The translations under genes were made by a program, and so were the position numbers. Positions 22,950 through 33,613 of a stretch of 64,000 nucleotides of DNA are shown piece by piece. Within the stretch, counting starts at the first letter, position 1. Every line of letters starts with the position of its first letter. The DNA is from Spinacia oleracea (taxonomy: Eukaryota > Streptophyta > Magnoliopsida > Caryophyllales > Amaranthaceae), in contig NC_079491.1 of the NCBI RefSeq assembly GCF_020520425.1, positions 7,365,143 through 7,429,142 of the forward strand, in the 5' to 3' direction. The notes below the pieces were generated by a model that was not told where the DNA came from, made no database searches, and saw only the letters and a list, made by a program, of their open reading frames with translations.

Positions 22950-24112
22950 ATGGTAACGATGAAAGACAGGAAAAGGCAAAGGAGAAGGAGAAGATCACTG
23001 CAAGTAGACAGGTATTTGCCTCCTGAATTGTGCAGGGAAGTCTTTGCAAGGTTGCCTACCAAAACCCAAAACCCTATTAAGATTCAGGTGTGTTTGTAAA
23101 ACCTGGCTTTCTTTAATTGACTCCCCTGATTTCACTTATATGCATCTTAAGCTTTACAGCAACAATTATCACAAGACTCATTTGATTTTTGAGAACAATA
23201 TGTTCAAGATGTCAGTTCGTCAAAGGGACACATTAAAGAGAAGTGCGAAATTTACAATGGATGCTCCAAATTTTAGGGTGGTTAAGGAAAGTAATATGAT
23301 TAACGGGTTGATGTTAATGGAGAGGCGGAAGAGAGAAGTACGTTTGTGGAACCCCTCTATAAACAGGTCCTTAAAACTCCCCCCTTGTCCCAAAGTTGTT
23401 GATCCCAAAGTTATATTTGTGGTATATTATTATCATCTAGGATTCGCACCATCTTGTAATGATTATAAGGTGATTTCTTTTATATTAAGGATTCCGCCAT
23501 TAATGGAGGTTGAATGTGCAGTCTATTCACTTCAAGATCGCGTTTGGAGGGTTTTTAAGCCCAGCTGTATGATTGGTCTCTCTATCTGGGCTTTACGGGA
23601 GGCTTTATGGACATGCCTTTACTTTACAAGGAGCTCTATATTGGATACTCAACATTCTAGGTTGCAGAAAAAATCTTTGTTTTGACGTTGATGCTGAGAA
23701 TTTTAACTTTCTGGAGTTGCCATCTACTGGGGATAAGGATAACATGATGATGCTTAAGTTTATATTTCTTCTTGGTGGGTCATTAGCTGTTTTCGGTATT
23801 TCTCCATTGAAACGCTGCATATGGGTTCTGGAAAAAGATCAATCATGGCGCCAAGAATTTTCTGGAAATTCCACATCTGATGATGATGATGCTTATGGTT
23901 TATTTTGGTCTTGCGAAGATTCATTGGCAGGTAGAAACCTCTTATACAATGAAAGTAATGGTACCTTCTTGATAAGGTTCAACGAAAAAGCGAGTTTGTA
24001 TAACATTACTAGTCATCGGATACGCCATCTGCGAAAAACTGTCAAGTTCACCTACATGGATACTTATGTCGAGAGCTTGGTGTTGCACAAAAAATCAGAT
24101 CTAGTGACCTAA
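22950..24112 (+). pseudogene. F-box/FBA gene beta1, two frameshifts
   Basis: It aligns throughout with intact beta3. The N-terminus is arginine/lysine-rich (KRQRRRRR) and the F-box is YLPPELCREVFARLPTK. A 7-bp tandem duplication (AAAACCC twice, about 23,060-23,074) then shifts the frame before TLLRFRCVCKTWLSLIDSPD. One extra base at about 23,625 (ACTTTACAAGG versus ACTTTCAAGG in beta3) shifts it again. The C-terminal part, FIFLLGGSLAVFGISPLKRC, a DDDD tract, and DTYVESLVLHKKSDLVT, is preserved. The long uninterrupted frames between the lesions suggest recent inactivation. Confidence 0.88.
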
Positions 24113-24149
24113 GTTCGACCTCTCTCTGGCATGAAAATAATGATCCAAT

Positions 24150-24670
24150 CCGTGCTAGTCTTTTGGGATGTCAATGAGCCTAACGAGTCCGAATAACATT
24201 TTGAATTTCGTTTAATAAATGATACTAGTTCGAATAACTTGGTGTTCGGCTCGTGTAGACTGGCGATCAGCTCGTCCGTATTCGTTTATAAGTTCATTTA
24301 AAGCTCGGTCAATTAAGCTTGAATTTTAAGTTAGAACTAAGTTGCAATTATTTTGTTAGACTGACTTTTAGAATATTTTTATTTTACGAGTATTAGCAAA
24401 TATACTATGCAAAAAAATTATTTTAATTGGTTAATATTTTAAAATGATATTACGTTTAAATTCGATCTTGCTTGTTTATCAAGGCTCGTTTATATTGATA
24501 TAGCTCGGCTCGACTCGAGCTTGAAGTTAAACGAGCTACTCGTGAGGTAAGTTTGAACAATAAAAAACTTAAACGAGTCAAGCTCGAACAGGGAAAATGA
24601 AAGTTCAGTTAGGTCGAGCTCAGAAATTTCTTATCAAGCTTAGCTCGAACAACCAATTTCTTATCGACTC
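24150..24670. mobile_element. Degenerate repeat rich in GCTCGA/TCGAGC words
   Basis: It has many CTCGGCTCG, AACGAGTC and GAGCTCG words in both orientations, typical of decayed hAT-type non-autonomous plant repeats. It is present downstream of beta1 but not at the same point after the beta2 scrap in block B. No clear ends. Confidence 0.4.
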
Positions 24671-26072
24671 TTTAACATAGCTACTAGTCTTGAAAATAAT
24701 AGTAGTTTTGAAGCTGATTTTGGTTTGATTAAAGTTAGCTACCAATTAGTGAAAAAAGTCTTTTCTTGATTTGCAAACGAGAATCAAGTTACTATAAGGT
24801 ATGACTTTATATTTTTATGTTTCATATGCGTCAAAAAGGAGTGTCTCATGATGTTTTCGTCCATCTTAAAGTTAAATAAATAATTTTTATTTATTTAGGT
24901 GGTAAACAATAAAATTTTCATATTGGATGTGATAATCTAATATTTTACCAATCAAATTACTTAAACTACTTCGCTTTATGTGACGTATGCATACCTCAAT
25001 AAAATAAATCGATGGAACTCAATTAAGATCAACTATCTACAAGGGTCATCTCCATACCCACAAATATTTTATCAAATAAGATATCTAAAAAGAGGGATTA
25101 ATAATCAAATGCGATAAAATAAAATGCAAATAACACGTAAATTATATATATAAAGTTTTTTTTTTTTAATGTGAATAGTAAAAGTAATGGGACTTGTGAG
25201 GAGTCCGTCTTTATCACATTCTCTTATTATGATTGAAGGGGAATTAACAATCTGTTGCACAAAAGTTGGCATTCATAGATAAAAGATCAACTGTTGAGAG
25301 ATAAAAGTAATATCACCTAATTTAGTATTTTTGTAGGTTTTGTCCAGCTGTAACTATAGACAAACCGGGATTCAAAACGAAGATATAATCATTCAAAACA
25401 AGGCTCTACATGCCCTCAACAAGCTAGCCAAATTTCAACAAAATCCAACGGCCAGGATTCCGTCAAATGATAACTTTGTGAATGAACAGTCATAAATCCT
25501 CTTATGTCATAAGCATACATCAAACGCGGCTCAAGACATTCAAGATAAGTCAACTCATTTAATCCCAAGTATATTAAACATAGAACCTTATATGTTAGGC
25601 TCATAAACACGAATTAAAGACTTACTCATGCAACAATTGTGCTAGATGCGCAAAATAAAAACATTATTTCGGCGTTCTGACATTACACGAAATCTCAATC
25701 TAGAATAAGTGAGACGAGTCAGATGACTACTAGCACGACTAGATCTCCGTGCACTCAAAGCAAACATTCATCTGTAATACAAGTTTACGTTCAAATTTTT
25801 TCCATCCCAATTTATAATTCGTGTCATCCTTATAACTTATTAAAAAATAAACATGTTAATAAAACTAAAAATAATAATAATAGAAGGAAAAAAGAAGCAT
25901 GAAAGACAAGGCATGAAGTTGACTGATCAATGCGAAGATGAAGGCATATAGTTCTTGGTCGTCTTAAAAATGTCAAAAAAAACCCCAAACATTCATACAT
26001 GTGTTTGACACATGGGGAGTACACCAAAAGATTGCTATACCCTAATATCGCCATTACAGATTGAATTCGATA
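24671..26072. other. beta1 3' flank with orphan PP2-B upstream sequence
   Basis: No gene. 24,880-25,830 matches 31,980-32,850 and 50,165-50,940. 25,898-25,990 matches 51,044-51,135, the stretch just before the PP2-B start codon in block C, including CATATAGTTCTTGGTCGTCT. The match stops about 30 bp before where the start codon should be. Confidence 0.7.
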
Positions 26073-26157
26073 ATTATAATGCGACACAAATGTGAAAGCC
26101 CATGGGGCAAGCATTGACAACACCAAGCCATGGGCTAGCACAAAGCCTGAGTTCACC

Positions 26158-26650
26158 GCTAGATCTGTCAAAAATTAACCCGACCCAAACTGAAAATATT
26201 GGGCCTTGAACAAGATTTTATAACCCATAAACTGATTTTATCCGAACCCGAACAACCCGAAAAGTAATGGGCCAAAATTCGACCGAACCAGTTTTATACC
26301 CTACCGATTGAAAATCATTGTATTTATAGTAATAAATGAGATTACAGGGAATTTTAAGCATAGTAAACACGTTATTTTATTATTGTTGGTGGTAATATAT
26401 TTTAATTTGAAATATACGTCATTTTATGGTTGAATTTGACAAAATATAAATGTGTGTAGGAAAATTTGTAATTTTGTACCCTGTATTTGGTATACTTATT
26501 TCCAAATTAATGAAAATATAATACGCGTTTTAAAATCTCTCGTCCCGTTGGGCCGATCCTTATTGAACAAGCATTTGTAAAACCCATACTCACCGACTCA
26601 ATTTAACCCAAAAAAAAAAAAAAAAATTAACAACCCAACCCCACCTACAC
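26158..26650. mobile_element. hAT-like insertion in the alpha3 upstream region
   Basis: The interval is flanked by GTTCACC on both sides (26151-26157 and 26651-26657). The preceding bases (A and C) would make it an imperfect 8-bp duplication, the size used by hAT elements. Block A lacks the insert at the equivalent place. Inside are AACCCGACCC-type words near both ends and a poly-A run. The inverted termini are weak, so the class is tentative but the insertion itself is well supported. Confidence 0.65.
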
Positions 26651-26880
26651 GTTCACCATCATTACGATATAACCCGAGTTATTTAATCTCGAGATTCTCG
26701 ACCCGACGACCCATGACCGACTTTAAACCCAATTTGAGAGTTCATTCTTCTCACTAGCCAAAATTAGAAAATCCAAGGAGAAAACCCCAGTCTCTCATTC
26801 TTCCTCTTCTAAACTTCTAACCGTCACTCTCCATTCTGCAAACTTGCAAAGCATTTTGGCTGATTGTTGTCCTTCCAAAA

Positions 26881-28029
26881 ATGAGGGTTCGGAAACTGCG
26901 AGCACCATTGCCGGAAAACAAGTATTTAACACCAGATCTATGGAGTGAGGTCTTGCTTAGGTCGCCGCCGAAAACCCTCTTACGATTCAGGTGTGTCTGT
27001 AAATTATGGTGTTCTTTAATTGATTCTCCTGATTTCATTTCTATGCATCTCAAAACTTATAAGAACAATCAATTATTATCAACTGAACATGTACCCAAAA
27101 CATGCTTCGATTCTGTGTTCGTAATTCGTCGCAGTGACACTACAACTAGAAAAGTTGCTCAACTTGTTAAGGATTCGGAATCCTCTATGATTTCTGAATG
27201 TGCTATGATTGATGGGTTAATGTTGATGGGCTGTTATAGTTCGAATGATTCGAATTCAAAAGACTTGAGTTTGTGGAACCCTTCTATTAGAAAATTAATT
27301 CCGATTCCCCTTTGCCCTCTTAAAATTAATAATTTTGTTGCTGTTGAATATCATTTGGGATTTGCTCCTCTCAGTAAGGATTATAAGGTGGTTGTTTTTG
27401 AGCTTGGTGATTTAAATTTAAATGCTTCAAAATTGTCTGTTGCAATTGCAATTTATTCAGTTCGTGATCGTCTTTGGCGAATGAAACCCAACTGGAGCGA
27501 TTTTCCCAAGTGGTGTTTAGAATTAATGCAGGCGAGGGATGGGGCTGTTTTCTCCCAAGGGGCATTTTATTGGAGACCTTATTATCAATACTTGAAATGT
27601 CTAGGAGAAGAATCAAATACCCATCTTCTGTCCTTCGACGTTGAATCCGAAGAATTTAGTTTTCTAAAGTTGCCGGATATTGGGGAAGAAATGCGCAAGT
27701 TCATTTTTCTCCTTGGTGGGTCATTAGCTCTTTTTGGTATTTCTAAATCAGAAGCTTGTATATGGGTAATGGAAAAGAGTTGTGGAAAGGATCCGTGGCG
27801 ACAATTCTCTTCTGGAGATTCTGATACAGATACCTACGAATCCTTAAATCGTTGTTCAATGCATAATTTGCATTTTTCGCACATAGGAAATACCGATGTG
27901 TTGTTGATACATTACTTTAACAAACTGATGTTTTATAACATTACAAGTCATCAAGTACAACATAGAAAACATTTCCGTTGTTTACATATGGATATTTATG
28001 TGGAGAGCTTGGTGCTGCACAAAGTATAG
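26881..28029 (+). CDS. F-box protein with FBA-type domain (alpha3), intact
   Basis: Open frame of 382 residues from the ATG at 26881, equivalent to the alpha2 start. Same F-box (LTPDLWSEVLLRSPPKTLLR, FRCVCKLWCSLIDSPDF) and FBA blocks (LWNPSIRKLIPIPLCP, YHLGFAPLSKDYKVVVFEL, VAIAIYSVRDRLWRMKPNW, THLLSFDVESEEFSFLKLPD, FIFLLGGSLALFGIS). It ends ESLVLHKV because TAT in alpha2 is TAG here, which removes the last 13 residues of the alpha2 tail. The conserved domain is complete, so function is plausible. A CAG|GTAATAA donor-like site follows at 28101/28102. Confidence 0.93.
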   Translation: MRVRKLRAPLPENKYLTPDLWSEVLLRSPPKTLLRFRCVCKLWCSLIDSPDFISMHLKTYKNNQLLSTEHVPKTCFDSVFVIRRSDTTTRKVAQLVKDSESSMISECAMIDGLMLMGCYSSNDSNSKDLSLWNPSIRKLIPIPLCPLKINNFVAVEYHLGFAPLSKDYKVVVFELGDLNLNASKLSVAIAIYSVRDRLWRMKPNWSDFPKWCLELMQARDGAVFSQGAFYWRPYYQYLKCLGEESNTHLLSFDVESEEFSFLKLPDIGEEMRKFIFLLGGSLALFGISKSEACIWVMEKSCGKDPWRQFSSGDSDTDTYESLNRCSMHNLHFSHIGNTDVLLIHYFNKLMFYNITSHQVQHRKHFRCLHMDIYVESLVLHKV

Positions 28030-30731
28030 GAAGGTGAAACGTCAAGCTCACTCGTATAAAAGGGACAGTATCACATAATGGCTGATTCTGAGAGGTGACA
28101 GGTAATAATAATGCTTATTTATCTGTGGGCTGTTTGCTACTTGTTTTAGTAGTTTTGTCATTGTCAAATTGCCAAAATAAAATAAAAATTATGCGTAGTT
28201 TTTGTCTTACTAAATGGTTAGCTAATTTCCCACAACATGTTACTAGTTCTTAGCAAAGTTTCCCAAGTACTCCGTGTTTATTATTTGATGTGTTTCGTCA
28301 TGTTAAGAATGAGATACTTGTAAATTGTAATGTTTGTTTAGTTGTTGTCTTATTGTGATTATCAAAAGGAAAAGAATGGAGTGTGAGCCTTAATTCCATT
28401 TTCCTATATTTCTTTCCTTGCTCAACTTGAAAACCAAACACTACTTTGAAAATAAATAAAATGTTAGGAAAAATATTATGATGGCGAATATCTCACCATG
28501 ATGATCTGCACAAAAATACTGCAGTATTGAAAATGAAAATGGGGCAGAGTAAGATTTTTTTTTTTTTTTTTTTGTCTTAGCGTTGAGAGTTTCACTTGTG
28601 TAGTTGTGTTAATATTGATGGTGGATTGGTGGTTGGGGTTCACAATTCTTATGCCTGGATCTGAGTTCTGATTTCGATAGAAATATGCACATGAGTGATT
28701 GCCACTATTGTCTAGGTTGATTCTTGGTATTAGTGAGAACTGGGCAAAAATGATTGTAGATGTTTAAAATACACATCGAATCATATAGCATTATTGTCAT
28801 GGGCAGTGTAGAATTCCACAGCAGGAGAGGAGATTTGAATATTTATTTATCAACCAGCACATGAAATCAAGGTGCATGTTTGTGAATCATGTGATTATGT
28901 GAATGTCTGCGTTTTGCTCTACTAAAGTAGTCACCATCATAAAAGCCTGTCGAAACTATTAAGATTTAACCACAATGAATCGGGCTGCAGAAATGCATAG
29001 GTTGGCCAAAGGTTGCCCCAGTTATAGACTTATAGCAGTTTTTTGCTTGCTTCACATGTCCTTAGCAGAGGGGAAACAATGAGTTATTGCAAGATGATTT
29101 GAAGTGTGAACTACCTTTTTTCCTGGGATATAACGCTGAGCGTAGCATAAAGAGAGCTAGACCACTCTGTTCCTTCAAATTTGAAATATTCTTTTATCCC
29201 TTTGTTCTGAATACTGATAAGCAGTAGCATTAGAAATGGCCACATATCTAGCTCACGAGAACTAGCTTCAACACATCATTCACAGATTCACTGATATGTT
29301 AGGGTTTTCCAGCAACATAAGCTGCGACAAGTCACCAATTATAATGTTTTTCAAGAATTTGAGTTTGTGTAAACTCAAGCGGTTTAGTTATTGAGAGTAG
29401 AGTAATGTTTTGAATCCCCAAAGACTATCCTAGAAAAATGACTGGCATGGCCTGCTATCTGAACCACCTCCACCTTTTTGGGGCCTCAGCCACATGAGTT
29501 TGCTGCTTCAACCAACCCTGTCACAACTACTCAAATATACTGAAATCAAAATAAAGATTGCTATTGTTCTTTCCATTTCGGTATCTCCCCATCTTTTCCG
29601 CTGCCTCGTTTACCTATATGTTTTGTTTGAGGTATTAGTAGAAAATAGAGGAAGCAGGGGATAGCAATAGCATGATATTGTGACTCTAGAATAGAAAGTC
29701 AACTTTCTTTATCTGTTGTCTCTTGTTTTTCTAAGGAAGAAGCGAAGCCATAACTTGAATTAGAAGTGAGTTTTGGCCTTACTGATGGAGACCTACCTGT
29801 TAGGGTGTAATCTCTGAAAATGTTGCAAGATTTATTTAAGCTGTTTGTTGAATACAGAGCATAGTTTTGGAAACTAACAGTACAGGACTGAAGGTTAATT
29901 GAGAGAAATACGCATGCAGTTTGAAGATGAATTGAACTACTCATTTTACACTTCACACATCCCTTACCCTTTAGTTTTGGTAGTATATGTTAAAGAAAGA
30001 ACAGCTTCACACAATTCATAGTTTTGGGTAAGACTTAAGAGGGATTTGTTAAGGAAAGAACAACTTTTTTGAAATATGTGATGAATTTTATAAGACCTTG
30101 GTGCAGAGGGGGGGCTTTCAAAAGGATGTAGAGTTGACATTTTATGAGAATTATGGTAATTTTGACAGTTTTTTGTTGTATTGTACTGTATGTTTCTTCT
30201 TCTCACTTTTACCATTATTGATGTTCATTTATATGCATGTAACGCTTTTAATGTTTATCGGTTTTACACCATCATGATACTGAACCATCATTTCATTCAA
30301 TTTCTCCCATCTCTATGCATATTTCCACTTGATACATTATGTGAGCCACCCCATTCCTCTTACCCTCATTTTGTATTTCAAGTTCACAAGAAAGAACTAA
30401 AGTTCTAGTCTTTATATAACCATGGCCTAACCTCATAAGTAAGGGAACAGTTGCATCCATCCGAATATTTATACGACTCAATTGAATTGAATTTATCATT
30501 CCAAAATTGATACAACTTCAATTTATATCAGGAGAGAGAGAAAGAGAGGGAGAGAACTAAATAGTGTTCTGCATATGAATTAGATTATTAGTTATCAACT
30601 TGTTGCACCATTAGTTGTGGATTAGACCTTTTTAATATAATGTCTTTTCTTGTTCCAGGTTAGCCTTCAAATAGGTGCATCCAGAACTCGAATTGTTCCT
30701 TTCGGCATCTTTTTCACATCTAGCAAATAAG
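28030..30731. other. alpha3 3' flank, homologous to 19,140-22,071
   Basis: No independent gene. It keeps the acceptor-like TTCTTGTTCCAG (ending 30658), followed by a short exon-like stretch that runs directly into beta2 coding sequence at 30,732. There is a poly-T run at 28,556-28,573. Confidence 0.6.
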
Positions 30732-31109
30732 GATAACATGATGATGCTCAAGTTTATATTTCTTCTTGGTGGGTCATTAGCTGTTTTCGGTATTTCTCCA
30801 TTGAAACGTTGCATATGGGTTATGGAAAAAGATCAATCATGGCGCCAAGAATTTTCTGGAAATTCCACATCTGATGATGATGATGATGCTTATGGTTTAT
30901 TCATGTCTTTGGAAGATTCATTGGCAGATAGAAACCTCTTGTACAATGAAAGTAATGGTACCTTCTTGATAAGGTTCAACGAAAAAGCGAGTTTGTATAA
31001 CATTACTAGTCATCGGATACAGCATCCGCCAAAAACTGTCGAAGAATTCTACCTGGATACTTATGTTGAGAGTTTGGTGTTGCACAAACAATCCAATCTG
31101 GTGACCTAA
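30732..31109 (+). pseudogene. beta2: C-terminal scrap of an F-box/FBA gene
   Basis: It encodes only the last about 125 residues of the beta protein: DNMMMLKFIFLLGGSLAVFG, CIWVMEKDQSWRQEF, a DDDDD tract, GTFLIRFNEKASLYN, DTYVESLVLHKQSNLVT. There is no F-box and no proper start. The left edge is the fusion point of a 1,666-bp deletion relative to block A (ATAAG shared at 22067-22071 and 23733-23737). The frame remains open, so the lesion is the deletion itself. Confidence 0.9.
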
Positions 31110-31147
31110 CTTCGACCTCTCGGAAAACACAAATTCTTATTTATAAT

Positions 31148-31424
31148 GGGTGTACAATAAATATTGTACACCGGAGTAAAAGTTAAATCAAACTACTTAA
31201 AAGTTAAGCTTAAAGTTATATACTTTTAGTGATAAAATTTTTTCATTTTAATAAAACTTATTTCTTTAAATCACTAATAATGTATAAAATTAATCATTTA
31301 ACCCTTTAATATGCTCATCCATTAACTTTTTTTGTTACTAATATAAAAATTAATCAAAAGTAGGTTAAAGTTACAAAAAAATGAATAAAAGTTATCTTTG
31401 TGTACAATAAATTTATTGTACACC
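31148..31424. mobile_element. Foldback-like element with self-complementary ends
   Basis: The left end GGTGTACAATA-AA-TATTGTACACC is itself a near-perfect palindrome. The right end (31400-31424) is TGTGTACAATAAA-TTTATTGTACACC, again self-complementary and matching the left. The interior is AT-rich and non-coding. Absent at the equivalent point in block A. Confidence 0.6.
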
Positions 31425-31639
31425 TTGTGCGCACAAGACCTTTTGCTCATGAAAACAACAATCCGATTCTTATAATTTATGATGTATGTCAAATGCTAGA
31501 TATATTCGATAGGTTGGTTTTTTATTTGGTTTTTTATTTGATTTAATCGAATTTCACAAATGATATTGACCGAAAGGGCTAATTAGTTAATCATGTCACT
31601 ACGAAATTGCTACAATATAAAAAATTGTTTATCAAAAAT

Positions 31640-31967
31640 ACTCCCTTCGTATTGGAATACTTGAATCGGTTTGACCCACACAAAATTGCGAGTGTTAAAA
31701 ATCGGCAAAAGTACAAAGTAATTGACTTGTTATTTAATTAGTTGGTAGTTGATAGTGAGATTTTTTTTTTAATATAAATAGGGATATGTTTTAACTTTTT
31801 AAATGGGGTAAGGGGGTGGGGGGAGGCTGCATTGGGCCACAAAATGACATGTGAAGTGGGTAGTTATATAACATTTATAAAAGTTTACCATCTATAGAAA
31901 CGGTGCAAATAATCCGTAACAGCTTTATAAAAAAAGCGGTGCAAATATTTCGGGACGGATAGAGTAT
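31640..31967. mobile_element. Stowaway-like MITE, degenerate
   Basis: It begins ACTCCCTTCGTATTGGAAT and ends TTTCGGGACGGATAGAGTA, an imperfect inverted pair of the common CTCCCTCCGTCC type. Non-coding. Confidence 0.6.
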
Positions 31968-32871
31968 AAACTACGGAGTATGGAGTAGTAATTTTTTCAT
32001 ATTGCATTTGACAATCCAATATTTTACCAAGCAAATTACTTATAACTACTCCACTTTATGTGACGTAGGAGTATGCGTATTTCATTAGAATACATCAACG
32101 GAACCTAATTAAGATCAACTATCTACAAACATCACCTCTCAAACGCCACAACATCAAATAAGCAATCTATCAAGATGGGTTAATAATCAAATACGAAAAA
32201 ATAAAATGCAAACAACATGTGAATTATATATGAAGAGCTTCTTCAATGTGAAGAGTAAAAATCACTGGACTTGTGAGGAGTCTGCCTTTATCACACTCTC
32301 TTAGCAAATCTGTTGCACAAAAGTTGGCAACTCATCAATACATCAATACATTTATAAGTTTTGTCCAGCTGCGTCTATACTCTACAGACAAATCAGGATT
32401 CATAACGACGATCTAACCGTTCAAAATAAAGTTCTACATATCCTCAACAAGCTAGCCAAATTCTAGCAAAATCCAACAGTTGAAATTCCATCAAATGAAA
32501 ACTCTGTGAAGGAATATTGTCATAAACCCTCTTAGGTCATAAGCATACATCAAACGTGGCCCAAGACTTTCAAGATAAGGCAACTCATGTATCCCAAGTG
32601 GATTTAACATGTTGAGTTCATAAACACAAATTAAAAGACTTACTCGTGCAACAATTGTGTTGAACACGCACAAAAAAAACATAATTCTGACGTTTTGACT
32701 TTGCACGGGATCTCAAACCAGAAGTAAGCGAGACGCGTCAGATGACTACTAGCACGACTAGATCTCCATGCGCTCAAAGCAAACATTCATTTGTTATTCA
32801 AGTTTCACGTTCGAATTTTTCCATCCCAATTTATAATTTGTATTATTTTAATCTTTATGGCTTATTCAAAA

Positions 32872-32902
<31 letters not shown>

Positions 32903-32906
32903 TAAT

Positions 32907-33613
32907 ATGGTGGTAACCACCAAGGCAATAATCTCAAAAATAGAGCGATTAGGGTGCGAATATGGTGGTTTCACGTCCATAATCCGGCAGGGTTTCCGGC
33001 GGCATTAGGTTCAGCGACGGGACCAGCAGGTTTTTGCGGTGGTTGCGGTCAGGGTGGTTTCAGCCGGTGGTTTCTGGTTTGCGGTAGTTTCTGGGGCAGA
33101 CTTCGACGGCAGTTTAGGAACTGTTTTTGCGGCGGTTACGGTTCAAATTTCAGGCGAGGTTGCGTGTGGGTTCAGGCGGAGGGTTTCTACTCCAGTATTG
33201 GGTCAGTCCGAGTAGGTTTCAAGAAGTTTACGGGGCAGTTTTGGGTCAGTTTCGAGGAGGTTTCAAGCGACTTTTTTGGGAAGTTTGTGATCAGTTTCCG
33301 GTGAGTATTCTTTGGGCAATTTGTGCGGTTTGTGGCAGTTTGTTTACGGGGAAGTTTGTGATCAAGAGAAGTTTGTTGTGGGGTGTGAAATTGCGAATTG
33401 GTTGCGGTGTAAAATTAAAGAAACAAAGTGGTTTGTGTTGCGAAGTGACGGTGGTTTTGTGGCGAAATCAGTTTCAGTTTTGGGCGTTGAGTTTCTTGCA
33501 GTTTGGTGCTGTCGATTTCAGTTTCGGTGTTCAGATTTTGGTAATTCGGTGTGTTCAGTTTCAGTTTCCGGTGCAGTGACGTTGGAGTTACTTTTTGGTT
33601 GAAGGGCTTTGAT
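32907..33613 (+). other. 5' UTR of the non-LTR retrotransposon
   Basis: It begins just after a (TAA)n tract (about 32,889-32,906) and is G/T-rich, in sharp contrast to the AT-rich surroundings, with recurring GTTTC(C/A)GG/CAGTTT words. Two long overlapping open frames (32,954-33,304 and 33,127-33,579) encode glycine/phenylalanine-rich low-complexity sequence. I read them as by-products of composition, though an upstream small ORF cannot be excluded. Confidence 0.55.

Larger units (their letters stand above)
17652..25995. repeat. Segmental duplication block A (alpha2, beta1 relic, PP2-B upstream remnant)
   Basis: Its order of sequence matches block B (26,073-32,890) and, from the alpha 3' flank onward, block C (46,160-51,140). 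Shared anchors include the upstream GGACAAGCATTGACAACACC, the alpha gene, the 3' flank, the splice-acceptor-like TTCTTGTTCCAG, the beta gene and the TTTATGTGACGTA region. The last about 95 bp (25,898-25,990) match the sequence just upstream of the PP2-B gene in block C, although no PP2-B coding sequence follows here. Confidence 0.85.
26073..32890. repeat. Segmental duplication block B (alpha3, beta2 scrap)
   Basis: Collinear with block A but with its own hAT-like insertion (26158-26650), an internal deletion that removes most of beta, and separate small insertions at 31,148-31,424 and 31,640-31,967. Homology ends in an A/T-rich microsatellite at about 32,880, where the non-LTR retrotransposon begins. 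Confidence 0.85.

Noticed and set aside
32954-33602. Gly/Phe-rich open frames before the retrotransposon ORF
   Set aside because: They overlap each other in different frames in G/T-rich DNA and contain no domain; treated as 5' UTR.
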